A DNA stretch of 61,006 nt from UBA60 sp964587885 (lineage in GTDB: Archaea; Thermoplasmatota; Poseidoniia; Poseidoniales; Poseidoniaceae). The notes below the pieces were generated by a model. The model did not search any database, was not told the origin of the DNA, and worked only from the letters and a program-made list of their open reading frames with translations. A program made the translations under genes and the position numbers. Below, piece by piece: positions 1 through 8,902 of this stretch. How positions within the stretch are numbered: position 1 is the first letter of the stretch; every line of letters begins with the position of its first letter. The stretch spans positions 1 to 61,006 of the forward strand of contig CAZPME010000011.1 of NCBI GenBank assembly GCA_964587885.1, written 5' to 3'.

Positions 1-20
1 CTACCCTCTGAGTTATTTGG

Positions 21-395
21 TTAGAAATCAAGGTCAAGGGTTTGGCCAGTTTGGTCGATTTGGCCAGTTTGGTCGATTTGGTCTGTTAGGTCGACCGGAG
101 AGGATGATTGCTTACCAGCATCGAGAACTCCCAAAGCAAGCGACTTGGCTGAATCACTAGGGGCTTCGGTCTCCGCTGTCCGCACCCACTTCTGTTGCTC
201 CTTACGAATCGCTTCCCTTTCTTCTGCCCGCTCAAGCCACAATGCCTCTTCTTCCTTGTTGATGCGATGCTCCTCAATCGCTTCACGGGTAACTTTGTCA
301 TGGCGGTCAAACTTTTTCCAGAACCAACGGGCAATTGGAATCAAGATAATGCAGGCCAATAAGCCGTAGATCAGCAACCGGACTATCAGTAACAT
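21..395 (-). CDS. Small membrane-anchored protein with charged coiled tail
   Basis: This is an uncharacterised 124-residue protein. Residues 1-25 form one hydrophobic segment (LLIVRLLIYGLLACIILIPI) followed by basic residues, so it is probably anchored with its tail in the cytoplasm. Residues 30-75 are a highly charged, probably helical stretch rich in E, K and R. The last 25 residues are a low-complexity repeat (DQTGQI) encoded by an 18-base tandem repeat. No enzyme motif is visible. It lies 50 bases downstream of the symporter gene on the same strand and could be co-transcribed with it. I do not recognise a family. Confidence 0.6.
   Translation of the reverse strand: MLLIVRLLIYGLLACIILIPIARWFWKKFDRHDKVTREAIEEHRINKEEEALWLERAEEREAIRKEQQKWVRTAETEAPSDSAKSLALGVLDAGKQSSSPVDLTDQIDQTGQIDQTGQTLDLDF
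41..94. repeat. Three 18-base tandem repeats
   Basis: Two exact copies of TTTGGCCAGTTTGGTCGA (41-58 and 59-76) are followed by a degenerate third copy (77-94). They lie inside the C-terminal coding region of the small membrane protein and keep its frame, encoding a DQTGQI-type repeat. Copy number could vary between strains by replication slippage. Confidence 0.85.
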
Positions 396-445
396 TTGTT
401 ACCACCTACATTTGCCTCTTTTCATTATCAAATCTGTTAATTACC

Positions 446-2167
446 TCAGGCAATTTCGGCATCGAGAATTGCTTCTACTATCTTTTCTTCGCCGCTTAGG
501 TGCTCCCATCCGGGGGCAATTTGCCCAACTTCTACAACTAATTCATCATCTCCTCCAGGCAAGGTTGAGATATCACAAACCGCTCCTTCAGGGACATTTC
601 TGAATACTGGACGGTCGGCCAATTTCTTATTGAAAATCATGAAACCAATGCCAACTACACCCCAGAACATGAGGATGATTCCCGCGCCGTGTGGGTCCAA
701 TGGGTCAAAGGCAGAATACCAAGGGTCGAAACTGGATATGAGGTCGCCAAAGTACGAGACCAATAGAACAACGAATAATAGTGGGAATGCGACGTAAATT
801 AGTACATCCCACCACTTTCCGACCTCGATATCATTGTCACCGGTATTAATGAATTCATCGCGGAAGGATGAGACTCCGTGCTCAAGGAATCCTTCCATGT
901 TAGAAGCGGCTTTACCGGCAGCAACTTTTGCTCGCCACTGAGTAAAGCCATATTTCCAAATCGAGAAGGCGATGAATAATCCACTAAACATTAAACCGAA
1001 GCCCCAAATGTGGTCTTGTACTTCAAGGAAAGCAGGGTAGGCGACGCCTTCACCATCTAAGCGAATCCATATCAAAGCACTTGGTAATCCGAAAATGAAG
1101 ATGGCGACCGTCGTCATCGCCACCGCTTTATTGCGCTCAAAGCCGTGGTCGACGAAATTACGAACACACAACTCGACGGTCGAAATCATCGAAGTCAAGG
1201 CGGCAAATGAAAGCGCTAAGAAAAATCCGGTCATCATTACCCACGCACCGATTTCCCCTCCAGGAGCTTGAGCGAAGACTTCAGGTAGAGCGAGGAAGGT
1301 GATGGCACTCGAACCACCGGTAACCACGGCAAGCGGGTCACTAGAGACTGCGAAAATCGCCGAGATAACCGCTAATCCAGCGATGATTGAGATGCTGTTA
1401 TTGGCTAATCCCATAGTGAAAGCGTTGAGCACCGTATCCTCATCTTTGCGCATATACACTGCGTATGTAATCGCCATGCCCATTCCAGCCGAACATGACC
1501 AAGCCGATTGTGATAAGCCATTAATCCAAATTTCAGGCTCCATCAATAACTCTGGATCGACGCTAAACATGAAGAGAAAGCCATCGAGGCTACCATCGCT
1601 CATATCCATCCACAATGAAAGGAATAGGGTCATGAAGAGCAGGACAAACAGACTGACCATGAGATAGACATTGGCCTTTTCAATGGCCTTAGCACCTTTC
1701 CAAATCGCGCCCACAGTAATCAAAATCACGATGGCTTGGAACATTACTACTTCAGTGCCGCTTTGTAGGAACTCATTCCAAACTTCAGTGGTATCGACAT
1801 TGGTTAGACCATTGGTAGCACCCATGCTGAAATATTTCAGGCACCAGCCGGCTACGACCGCGTAGTAAAATCCAATCGCAGTCGAAATCCATGCCGTCCA
1901 TAATCCCATCCAGGCGAAATTTTTGCCGGCAAAAATACGGAATGTTCCAATTGTTCCGGTTCGGCTACGCTTACCGAGTGCAAACTCAGCGATAACCAAT
2001 GGAATCGACCAAGCAAATAGGAAGATAAGCCACGGAATGAGGAAAGTTCCCCCACCATTAGCCCCGACCATACGTGGGAAGCGCCAGATATTACCGGTTC
2101 CAATCGCCGCCCCGATAGCGGCGAAGATTAGACCCATACGACCGCTGAACTCGTCTGATTTCTGCAT
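446..2167 (-). CDS. Sodium:neurotransmitter symporter family (SNF/NSS) transporter
   Basis: A 573-residue polytopic membrane protein of the NSS family, which couples Na+ entry to uptake of amino acids or related solutes. The N-terminus shows the family signature: GRMGLIFAAIGAAIGTGNIWRFP, where the unwound TM1 segment (AAIGxGNxWRFP) binds sodium and substrate. The following segment with GGGTFLIPWL matches TM2. About 12 hydrophobic segments are visible, and the length fits the family. A GGGGTGAT ribosome-binding site precedes the ATG. The substrate cannot be read from sequence; amino acid uptake is the likely role beside the neighbouring secreted peptidase gene. Confidence 0.93.
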   Translation of the reverse strand: MQKSDEFSGRMGLIFAAIGAAIGTGNIWRFPRMVGANGGGTFLIPWLIFLFAWSIPLVIAEFALGKRSRTGTIGTFRIFAGKNFAWMGLWTAWISTAIGFYYAVVAGWCLKYFSMGATNGLTNVDTTEVWNEFLQSGTEVVMFQAIVILITVGAIWKGAKAIEKANVYLMVSLFVLLFMTLFLSLWMDMSDGSLDGFLFMFSVDPELLMEPEIWINGLSQSAWSCSAGMGMAITYAVYMRKDEDTVLNAFTMGLANNSISIIAGLAVISAIFAVSSDPLAVVTGGSSAITFLALPEVFAQAPGGEIGAWVMMTGFFLALSFAALTSMISTVELCVRNFVDHGFERNKAVAMTTVAIFIFGLPSALIWIRLDGEGVAYPAFLEVQDHIWGFGLMFSGLFIAFSIWKYGFTQWRAKVAAGKAASNMEGFLEHGVSSFRDEFINTGDNDIEVGKWWDVLIYVAFPLLFVVLLVSYFGDLISSFDPWYSAFDPLDPHGAGIILMFWGVVGIGFMIFNKKLADRPVFRNVPEGAVCDISTLPGGDDELVVEVGQIAPGWEHLSGEEKIVEAILDAEIA

Positions 2168-2191
2168 TGAAAATCACCCCATTCTAAACAA

Positions 2192-4345
2192 TCAAGCTGT
2201 TTTCCCCTCGCTTGATTTGCTCGTAGATTCTGCTACAGCTAGAGATTCTTCACCATCATCAAGCATTTCACGCAGGGCAATTCCAAGCCCTCCCCACACA
2301 AATGTGGCAACTACGGTGAAGAGGAATAAGGCTGCTAAAACGTTGCCATACGGAGCACGATAAGCGATATCAAGGACGTAGTATTGCCCATACTCAGGAT
2401 ATTGCAGCATGAATAACCCTGAAGTCGTTCCAAGCATCGACTTGTAATGAACAATACCGGATTCATCGTCGGGTATCGGAATATTGGAAATTAATTTGGT
2501 GCCATTTTCATCACCATCTGAAAGGGTACATTTTTCTTCAGTCTCCTCAAAAGCAGTCATCTGCCAATCCTCTTCTATCCATTCAGTTGGACCATAATCA
2601 GATTGCTGACGCGTCGGTTTGACCAAGCGCCACATCACATGAGTTTTGTTAATATTGAGGGTATAAGGAAAAGAATCGTCTAAACAAAGTACGATAGGAA
2701 CATCCCCCTCTTCTGGCATTGATAATTCGGATGGAGTCTCCAACCATTGCCGACTCATGTTACTCATTCCCAATTCAGCGCGCTCACGTGGGGCATCTGA
2801 AATCTCAATCATGTAGAATGGAACACCGAGGTTGCGAACCGCGATATGTCTAATGTCCTCGGGTTTTTGGTGAAAGGCTGTGCCAATTTCAATCGTGTAG
2901 CAATATGAGCCGTGCACACCATAATGCCAATCACAAAAATCTCCTGTTGTAGGATAAAGATCTGATGATTGCATGTTTTCGTAAAGTGTCATTTCAGCCA
3001 TTTTGTCGCCATGATAAATCAACTGGTCATGATCTGGGGATTGACAGTTTGTACAATGACCCCATGGGTATAGAACCAATTCAGAGAAAGAATGCCAAGT
3101 CAATGTCACCTTGTAATCGCTGGCGCCATCGCCATCGTCGTCGTTCATCTCGGTCATATCTTGGATGAATAGAGTCTCAGGTTCGCTATTACCGCCCAAC
3201 CAGTCTTCATCCACAAGCCCATCTGCATCGTCATCTTTACCGTCAACCCCATCCTCATTTAACTTAAGATCTCCATCTTGGTCAACTGTGTCAACAGGTC
3301 CATTGTAAACGTCATTGTTTGGTCCACTAGCATAACAAGCCCCGGGAATTAGAGGGCCGGTTGCACCTAGAGGCGCCCCCCACTCAAACTGATAGTTACG
3401 ATTTAGGTCAACACCATCGCATCCCTCATCCACACTTTCATCGGTATCGGGAATCGGTGACACTCCGGTAACAGTATTGTCTCTAAGATTCTTACGCCAG
3501 CCACTAGTAGGACAGTTTTCCCATGCTTGCTCGCCACAATACTCCTCGCGGTCGTAGCGGTTACCATCAACATTGAGCATCGGAATTAGATAGATTTCAT
3601 GTGTGTTAACCAAGTCGGTAATCCACTGTTCGCTGAAGTCCTCATCGACCCCGAGGTCGCCAGGGCCACACGGGGTACCATCGCCATTGGAATCGGTATT
3701 GTTGAGCAGGGCACAGTCACCATCGTTGTCGATTCCATCCCATGGGTCTTCATCGATTTGGCCATCTCCGTCATTGTCGATACCCGCTTTACCGTAATAG
3801 AAAACTAAGGTTTCCAAGAAGAGCATTGGAACCTCGTAAGACATCCATTCACGGGCGTGATGGTTTCCAACCAACATCACATCGGGGCGGTCGACATAAT
3901 TGCCGTGATCGCCATTGAATTCGTTATACTCCCCACCTTGCACATTACCGGTAATCTTCAGCCATGGACTGGAGTGGCCATAATACCAACCTTCGTAGGA
4001 ATCTGCGGTCATCTCATTGCCTCGGGCATTGGTTCCACCCTTGAGACCCTCGTGGAACTCCAAGAACTCCGGATAGAAATCCGCCAAAGTCTGCATTCTC
4101 TCTTTCATCGAAAAGTAGTCATGGTATTCTCTAAACTGAAGTTTCTCATAATCTCCGTGTGGACCCCAAGGGAAAATCGAATTCGCATATTCATACGACC
4201 ACAAATCCTCGGGTTGGGCGGTTCCAGTTTCCTCATCTTGGGCATAAACCGAAACGATTGGAGCAAAAAACGAGAGCAATAGCGGTAACAATACAACAAC
4301 TGCCAAACGGGCCTTTGGAGGTTGGTTAATTCGTACGTTCGCCAT
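2192..4345 (-). CDS. Exported M14-family zinc carboxypeptidase with calcium-type repeats and C-terminal anchor
   Basis: A 717-residue metallocarboxypeptidase. I start it at the ATG at 4345, directly before a signal peptide (basic N-terminus, hydrophobic stretch LAVVVLLPLLLSFFAP, then VYAQ). An upstream in-frame ATG at 4447 would add 34 residues before the signal. M14 hallmarks are present: the zinc motif in NHHAREWMSYE (HxxE), the substrate-binding NR in DLNRNYQFEWG, the third zinc histidine in LTWHSFSELVLYPWG, and the catalytic glutamate in YTIEIGTAFH. Between the first zinc motif and DLNRN lie Asp-rich DNDGDGQIDED-like segments resembling thrombospondin type 3 calcium repeats. A hydrophobic helix near the C-terminus with an acidic tail anchors it outside the cell. 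Confidence 0.9.
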   Translation of the reverse strand: MANVRINQPPKARLAVVVLLPLLLSFFAPIVSVYAQDEETGTAQPEDLWSYEYANSIFPWGPHGDYEKLQFREYHDYFSMKERMQTLADFYPEFLEFHEGLKGGTNARGNEMTADSYEGWYYGHSSPWLKITGNVQGGEYNEFNGDHGNYVDRPDVMLVGNHHAREWMSYEVPMLFLETLVFYYGKAGIDNDGDGQIDEDPWDGIDNDGDCALLNNTDSNGDGTPCGPGDLGVDEDFSEQWITDLVNTHEIYLIPMLNVDGNRYDREEYCGEQAWENCPTSGWRKNLRDNTVTGVSPIPDTDESVDEGCDGVDLNRNYQFEWGAPLGATGPLIPGACYASGPNNDVYNGPVDTVDQDGDLKLNEDGVDGKDDDADGLVDEDWLGGNSEPETLFIQDMTEMNDDDGDGASDYKVTLTWHSFSELVLYPWGHCTNCQSPDHDQLIYHGDKMAEMTLYENMQSSDLYPTTGDFCDWHYGVHGSYCYTIEIGTAFHQKPEDIRHIAVRNLGVPFYMIEISDAPRERAELGMSNMSRQWLETPSELSMPEEGDVPIVLCLDDSFPYTLNINKTHVMWRLVKPTRQQSDYGPTEWIEEDWQMTAFEETEEKCTLSDGDENGTKLISNIPIPDDESGIVHYKSMLGTTSGLFMLQYPEYGQYYVLDIAYRAPYGNVLAALFLFTVVATFVWGGLGIALREMLDDGEESLAVAESTSKSSEGKTA

Positions 4346-4392
4346 CTCTACCAAACCCTTCGACCAACGTTGCCCTCTTGAAACCGTCGCGT

Positions 4393-4407
4393 CGCCGCAT
4401 AGCGGCG
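4393..4407. promoter_or_regulatory. Perfect triloop inverted repeat upstream of the M14 gene
   Basis: CGCCGC-ATA-GCGGCG forms a perfect 6-bp stem with a 3-base loop. It lies 48 bases before the carboxypeptidase start and about 107 bases after the stop of the upstream gene. It resembles the repeats at 15509, 46239 and 57748. Its function is unknown: an operator, a 5' UTR hairpin or a processing signal are all possible. No T-tract follows it. Confidence 0.45.
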
Positions 4408-4514
4408 CAAAACGCAGGCATACGCGTATACACGAGAAGTTTTTCAACTTTTTACCTCATTTTGTCGCCTTCGCCACCTGCTGAAAAAAGACTGAAAGCA
4501 GTTGCTTAAAATCG

Positions 4515-5783
4515 TCAAATCGGTCGCTCTGGTGGACGGGCACGGGAATTGTATTTCCACTTGAATAACCAACCGATTAGCATCGCTGGAAAGGCAATCA
4601 ATAGGTCGTTGGGGTCGAAGCCTAAAAAAATAAATGATAGTGAAAACCACAATCCAACAACAAAGGCTGACAACCCTGCTACTGACCAAATTCGGTCGAC
4701 AAACATCTCGGCTTGAACCCGTGAGACTCGACCGAGCCAATCCTTTGAATGGCTCGGAGATTTTTCGCCCAAAGCCTGTGACCACGCCATTGCTTGCAAA
4801 TGCTGCTCATATTCCCATATCGCTACTCCCCCTAAATGGGTGTCGAGGGCCGAACGAGAAGACCAGCGCACCGGAACAGTGCTTTTCCAACCGGTCAAAA
4901 GTGCCGCCCGCATTCCAGATTCATAGTGACCAGCACCAAGTTGTGACAAATGTTGACCGAGGGAAGTAAAAACAGCCCCCAAATCGCGTAGAGCAGGATT
5001 GATTTTTGCCGGTTTGAGCAAGCCATTGAAAAAACCATCATGGCAACCAGCAAAATGGATTTTTTCACCATCTATCTCTACGATGGACAAGGCCATGTTA
5101 CGATGGGTAATCGTGCCACTACTATCGGCTGAATGTGGAGCTCGCCACAAGGTATTGACTTTGGTTAAATCCTCAATTTTTTTCAAACGGTCATTCCAGA
5201 CTCTCTGAGTATAAGGCAAACGCTGGGCTGTACCCGCAACGGCGGCAAATTGACCCAATGCGATACCAATTTTTTCGGCTAAAGAATTGAGACTATCCCT
5301 GTCTTCGGCTGCGACCAATTCTGAAATCACCACATCAGCACCATTGCCAGTCATTGCCGGCATTATTAGGATAATATCACAGCCGTGATATTGCAATCCG
5401 CCGATTGCCGACCGTAGTAGTGGGCAATCCAACTCCGCCAATAATCGACCATTGCCATGCTCATCACTAGGTAAACAACGAATTTCATATTCTTCTCCAG
5501 ATGTTAACTTTGCCAACCACGCCCAGTCCGCATCACTCGCAAGTGGTGATATCTCCGCTCCACTCAAATCGGGAGCATTGCCCCACCATCCAGCATCAGT
5601 AGTGACTTGTGACCACCAATCATCATCATTGGGGACTCCAAGTGGTGCGAATAAATCGAGCGATCCCCAACGAGTCGAAAGACGGTATGCAGCAAAGCCA
5701 GTGGGTGCCTCATCTTTGCTTCGCAAGCCAGTAGCGATAGCCTTGGGATACCAAGATGCCGCGGTTATCTGCGCCTCATCCAT
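4515..5783 (-). CDS. Unknown protein with two C-terminal membrane helices
   Basis: A 422-residue protein I do not recognise. I start it at the ATG at 5783; an in-frame GTG at 5795 is an alternative. Most of the chain is soluble, with many Trp residues and an alternating hydrophobic pattern. Residues from about 365 to the end hold two hydrophobic helices (SVAGLSAFVVGLWFSLSFIF and LLIAFPAMLIGWLF) followed by a basic tail, so the large domain is probably tethered to the membrane. It is divergent from the cis-prenyltransferase gene across about 107 bases. No catalytic motif is evident. Confidence 0.75.
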   Translation of the reverse strand: MDEAQITAASWYPKAIATGLRSKDEAPTGFAAYRLSTRWGSLDLFAPLGVPNDDDWWSQVTTDAGWWGNAPDLSGAEISPLASDADWAWLAKLTSGEEYEIRCLPSDEHGNGRLLAELDCPLLRSAIGGLQYHGCDIILIMPAMTGNGADVVISELVAAEDRDSLNSLAEKIGIALGQFAAVAGTAQRLPYTQRVWNDRLKKIEDLTKVNTLWRAPHSADSSGTITHRNMALSIVEIDGEKIHFAGCHDGFFNGLLKPAKINPALRDLGAVFTSLGQHLSQLGAGHYESGMRAALLTGWKSTVPVRWSSRSALDTHLGGVAIWEYEQHLQAMAWSQALGEKSPSHSKDWLGRVSRVQAEMFVDRIWSVAGLSAFVVGLWFSLSFIFLGFDPNDLLIAFPAMLIGWLFKWKYNSRARPPERPI

Positions 5784-5890
5784 GTCTCTCCCCACACCGT
5801 GCCACCGGTCTCATTACGTCAAACCAACGGTGCGGCATTAGGGGATATGGGTTTCAATAATGAGCCTGTCCCGCACGTTGGGCGGAGCGT

Positions 5891-6673
5891 ATGAGTGGCA
5901 TTAGCGGGCGCGTGGGAGATATTCTCGGGGCCTCTGTAGAAGGTAAATTGTTAGCCCAAGTGATGGCTAGTGAACGACCCGAACACTTAGCAGTCATCAT
6001 GGATGGTAACCGACGCTATGCCTGGTCTTGGGCTGTTCCAACCTCAATGGGTCATCGCAAGGGGAAGGAAAAGTTGGAACAGGTGATGGATTGGGTTTTA
6101 GATTTGAAAATTCCGTTTTTAACCGTCTATGCACTATCGACTGAAAACCTCCACAATCGCACTAAAGAGGAGTTAGATACTCTTTTCGACTTGTATGCCG
6201 AAGGATTGGATGACATTCGCGTAGACCCTCGGATTCATGATAACAAAGTGAAAGTGTCCATCATCGGTCGCCGTGAATTATTGCCACAAAAGGTGCGAGA
6301 TGCCATTGATCGGACTGAAGAGGAAACCGCTGATTATGACCAATTTACTTTCACTATTTGTCTAGCATACGGCTCACGCGAAGAAATGGTTGCAGCGATT
6401 CGCGCTATCGCTGCCGACCATGCCGAAGGAAAATTGTCGCTCGAAGAAATCGACCAGAGCGAAGTCAGCCGTCGCCTGTACACTAGTGATATCCCCGACC
6501 CCGATTTGGTGATTCGAACCTCTGGTGAGGAGCGCATTTCCAACTTCTTATTATGGCAAGCAGCCTATTCCGAATTGTATTTCACCGATGTATTTTGGCC
6601 TTCTTTTGGCAAGCGGGATTTCCTCAAAGCGATTATCTCCTACCAAAGTAGAAAACGTCGCTACGGAGAGTGA
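5891..6673 (+). CDS. uppS: Cis-prenyltransferase (undecaprenyl/polyprenyl diphosphate synthase family)
   Basis: A 260-residue enzyme that adds isopentenyl diphosphate in cis to an allylic primer. In archaea this makes the dolichol-type lipid carrier for glycans. Family motifs are clear: HLAVIMDGNRRYA (catalytic Asp and diphosphate site), GHRKGKEKLEQV, LTVYALSTENLHNR, DLVIRTSGEERISNFLLWQAAYSELYF, and the closing WPSFGKRDFLKAI. The length is normal for the family. The ATG follows a GGCGGAG-type ribosome-binding site. The Nudix gene follows within 20 bases, and the nearby phosphomannomutase and DUF354-like genes suggest a glycan precursor region. Confidence 0.95.
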   Translation: MSGISGRVGDILGASVEGKLLAQVMASERPEHLAVIMDGNRRYAWSWAVPTSMGHRKGKEKLEQVMDWVLDLKIPFLTVYALSTENLHNRTKEELDTLFDLYAEGLDDIRVDPRIHDNKVKVSIIGRRELLPQKVRDAIDRTEEETADYDQFTFTICLAYGSREEMVAAIRAIAADHAEGKLSLEEIDQSEVSRRLYTSDIPDPDLVIRTSGEERISNFLLWQAAYSELYFTDVFWPSFGKRDFLKAIISYQSRKRRYGE

Positions 6674-6691
6674 ACCGATGAAGGTGGTTTG

Positions 6692-7207
6692 GTGAGCCAA
6701 GATTGCCCCAATTGTGGTGGATCTACCGATGATTTGGGCCGTGCCTTGCCCGCACCACAAGTCGATGGATATCGCAATCCAGCGCTGGCGGTTGATGCCG
6801 CGTGTACCCGTACAATGGGTTCCAATTCTGGCCAAGACCATATTGAGGTGTTGATGATAACCAGAAAACTTCCACCTGGCGAGGGATTACTCGCCTTACC
6901 CGGTGGTTTTGTCGAATATGGCGAAGACCCCGAGAATGCGGTCATCCGTGAATTAGCCGAAGAGACCAATGTAGAGGGAGTTATCGGACCGATATTGTGT
7001 GCTCGTGGTGATCCAGCGCGCGACCCGCGAAAGCATATTGTCAGCATCGTTTATCGCGTCGAGGTTAGTTCTGATGCAGAATTAGTCTCCGGAGACGATG
7101 CGGATGATGTTGGTTGGTTCAACCTCTCAGAACTTATCAAACAACCCGAGAGGGTTGCTTTCGACCATCAACAAATATTGGCTATTCTTGCGAATGAGAT
7201 TGAATAA
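6692..7207 (+). CDS. Nudix hydrolase
   Basis: A 171-residue Nudix enzyme expected to hydrolyse a nucleoside diphosphate linked to another group. The Nudix box is intact in GGFVEYGEDPENAVIRELAEETNVEG, matching GX5EX7REUXEEXGU. A short N-terminal part has a CPNCGG pair that could be half of a zinc-binding site. The start is the GTG at 6692, with an in-frame TTG just before it. It lies 18 bases after the cis-prenyltransferase and is probably co-transcribed. Its 3' end overlaps the convergent DUF354-like gene by 26 bases. The substrate is not predictable. Confidence 0.9.
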   Translation: MSQDCPNCGGSTDDLGRALPAPQVDGYRNPALAVDAACTRTMGSNSGQDHIEVLMITRKLPPGEGLLALPGGFVEYGEDPENAVIRELAEETNVEGVIGPILCARGDPARDPRKHIVSIVYRVEVSSDAELVSGDDADDVGWFNLSELIKQPERVAFDHQQILAILANEIE

Positions 7208-8219
7208 TTGTTCGCCATTGAGATAGTGTATCCGGCCACTCAACCTCACTTCCGCGCGATGGTAATCCATCCAGCCACGCGGAAATTTTTTCCCTTTGGC
7301 TCGGGCTATCAGACGAATTACTGTCATCGGCAATAAGACTGATAATCCCAGATCCAATCAAGGAGTCAAGCACCCCGCGTTGAGCATTGGATGCTAGTAA
7401 AGTTGGAACCCCAAGACTAGCGGCTTCAGTAGCCAAGGTGACTGACTGAGTGAGTACTCCATCATAATCTAGGGTGCGATTAGGTAGCGACCAAGGTTTT
7501 TCGAGTTTCTCTCCTTCGGTATGCTCATCAAATACTACTTCGGGATTTAATGACGCTAATTCGGCAGAATTGAGTAGACTTACCATTTCCTCATCATGGA
7601 TTCCTCCACCTATCAAGCGCCTGACTAAGATGCGCCGTTCTGCTAAAGTCTCCAAATTCGAAATCGTTGCAGGTCTAAGATACACGTGCGCCTTGTTACC
7701 CTCAAAGTGGGTGATTGGTTTTTCCGAACGCCGCACTTTAGCGACAAAACCACCATCAATGTCTTCGCGCCATTGGGCTGGTATTAGCAACTCTGAAAGA
7801 TTAGGTAAAGCCATTCGGTTGGCAAATTGGTCAACCTCGTTATCGCTGATATATAGTCGGCGAGGAATACCTGCCTTTTTCGCCGCACGCATTTCTATGG
7901 GGCAAGAAATTCCGACTATTTGCAAAATTGCTCGCTCACTACCGCTGCGTAATTTCAGCGCACTAGTGACTTGTCGATAGCGTTTGAAGGCGATAATTCG
8001 GCGGCGGAAATATCCCACTCCGACCCCCGCCGGCCGCTCAACCCACAACGTTTCACGGCGAGGGATGATTCCTTCTCCGGCGGCAAATAAGTGCTCGACG
8101 TCGGGACGTTTAGTGAGGATAAATAGGTCGGATGTTGAGCCTTCTCGAATGAATGGTAACAGAGCTTGAGCATGAGCAGGGTGGTCGATAACCCATGCAG
8201 TAACCACAGACTCTTCCAT
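7182..8219 (-). CDS. DUF354-like glycosyltransferase-fold protein
   Basis: A 345-residue protein resembling the archaeal DUF354 family, which has a GT-B-like fold related to UDP-GlcNAc 2-epimerase and glycosyltransferases. The N-terminus AWVIDHPAHAQALLPFI matches the family opening (WIDIxHPAHVHFF). Near residues 255-280, LDYDGVLTQSVTLATEAASLGVPTLLAS matches the typical nucleotide-sugar site in which an activated donor would bind. There is no signal peptide. It converges on the Nudix gene and diverges from the RidA gene. The surrounding prenyltransferase and phosphomannomutase support a role in surface glycan synthesis, but the reaction is unknown. Confidence 0.7.
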   Translation of the reverse strand: MEESVVTAWVIDHPAHAQALLPFIREGSTSDLFILTKRPDVEHLFAAGEGIIPRRETLWVERPAGVGVGYFRRRIIAFKRYRQVTSALKLRSGSERAILQIVGISCPIEMRAAKKAGIPRRLYISDNEVDQFANRMALPNLSELLIPAQWREDIDGGFVAKVRRSEKPITHFEGNKAHVYLRPATISNLETLAERRILVRRLIGGGIHDEEMVSLLNSAELASLNPEVVFDEHTEGEKLEKPWSLPNRTLDYDGVLTQSVTLATEAASLGVPTLLASNAQRGVLDSLIGSGIISLIADDSNSSDSPSQREKISAWLDGLPSRGSEVEWPDTLSQWRTIIQSHSQE

Positions 8220-8284
8220 ACCTGTGGGATGGGGAGATTGGCTATGAGCGAACCCCTATGACCTGCCGCAGACACCCACAAGAC

Positions 8285-8656
8285 ATGGGCAAGGAAAAAA
8301 TCGAAATCGCAGGCACCAAAGTGTATGGACCATACTCGCCGGCTATCAAAGCCAACGGCATCGTGTGGTTGGCAGGGCAAATTGCTCCAGAAGTAGGCGA
8401 TGACGTCAAAGCCCAAACCGCAGCAGTATTGGCAAAAATTGACGCATTATTATTCGCCGCTGGCACCGATAAGCACGGTTTAGTAATGGTCCAAGTATTG
8501 CTCGATAATATCGACGATTTTGAAGTGATGAATGAGGTTTATGCGGGCTGGTTAACCGAGTGCGTCCACCCACCCGCCCGTGCCGCTTTTGGTGGTAATG
8601 ATTTACCACGCAATGCTTTGGTCGAAATCGTCGCTCAAGCAGTTGTGCATGACTGA
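8285..8656 (+). CDS. ridA: RidA/YjgF/UK114 family reactive imine deaminase
   Basis: A 123-residue protein of the RidA family, which hydrolyses reactive enamine/imine intermediates released by PLP enzymes. The ATG at 8285 (MGKEKIEIAG) is chosen over an in-frame start 27 bases upstream because it gives the usual family N-terminus. Diagnostic stretches are GPYSPAIKANGIVWLAGQI, KIDALLFAAG, and the C-terminal PPARAAFGGNDLPRNALVEI, which holds the substrate-binding Arg. The length is close to the family's normal size. It is followed 15 bases later by a small membrane protein gene. Confidence 0.92.
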   Translation: MGKEKIEIAGTKVYGPYSPAIKANGIVWLAGQIAPEVGDDVKAQTAAVLAKIDALLFAAGTDKHGLVMVQVLLDNIDDFEVMNEVYAGWLTECVHPPARAAFGGNDLPRNALVEIVAQAVVHD

Positions 8657-8671
8657 TATTGAGGTGTGAGT

Positions 8672-8854
8672 GTGCCGGCTTCTCCCTACATGGATGAGCC
8701 CCCTAAAGGCCTGTGGACTTGGCCGCGTTTGATTCGCTGGATTGCACCAACTTTTCTCGCTATCAGCGCGGTAGCGGCTTGGCAGGACTTGTTGCTGCAA
8801 TGGTTTGGACTCAGCACGGCGATTCTGTTAGCCAGTGTAATAATGCGCAGATAG
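8672..8854 (+). CDS. Small hydrophobic protein
   Basis: A possible 60-residue membrane protein starting at GTG (8672, or 8666 in frame). Residues 17-57 are largely hydrophobic (LIRWIAPTFLAISAVAAW and LLLQWFGLSTAILLASVI), enough for one or two membrane helices, ending in MRR. It sits between ridA and the phosphomannomutase gene on the same strand with short gaps, which supports it being real. It has no recognised family. Confidence 0.5.
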   Translation: MPASPYMDEPPKGLWTWPRLIRWIAPTFLAISAVAAWQDLLLQWFGLSTAILLASVIMRR

Positions 8855-8902
8855 GTTATCTCAAGCCACGACGTTGAAGAGGCTGAGCGTCTCGCCACGG
8901 CC

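Noticed and set aside
4444..4785. Open frame of 113 codons overlapping the end of the unknown gene at 4515-5783
   Set aside because: It lies in a different frame of a better-supported gene on the same strand and its composition looks like a frame shadow.
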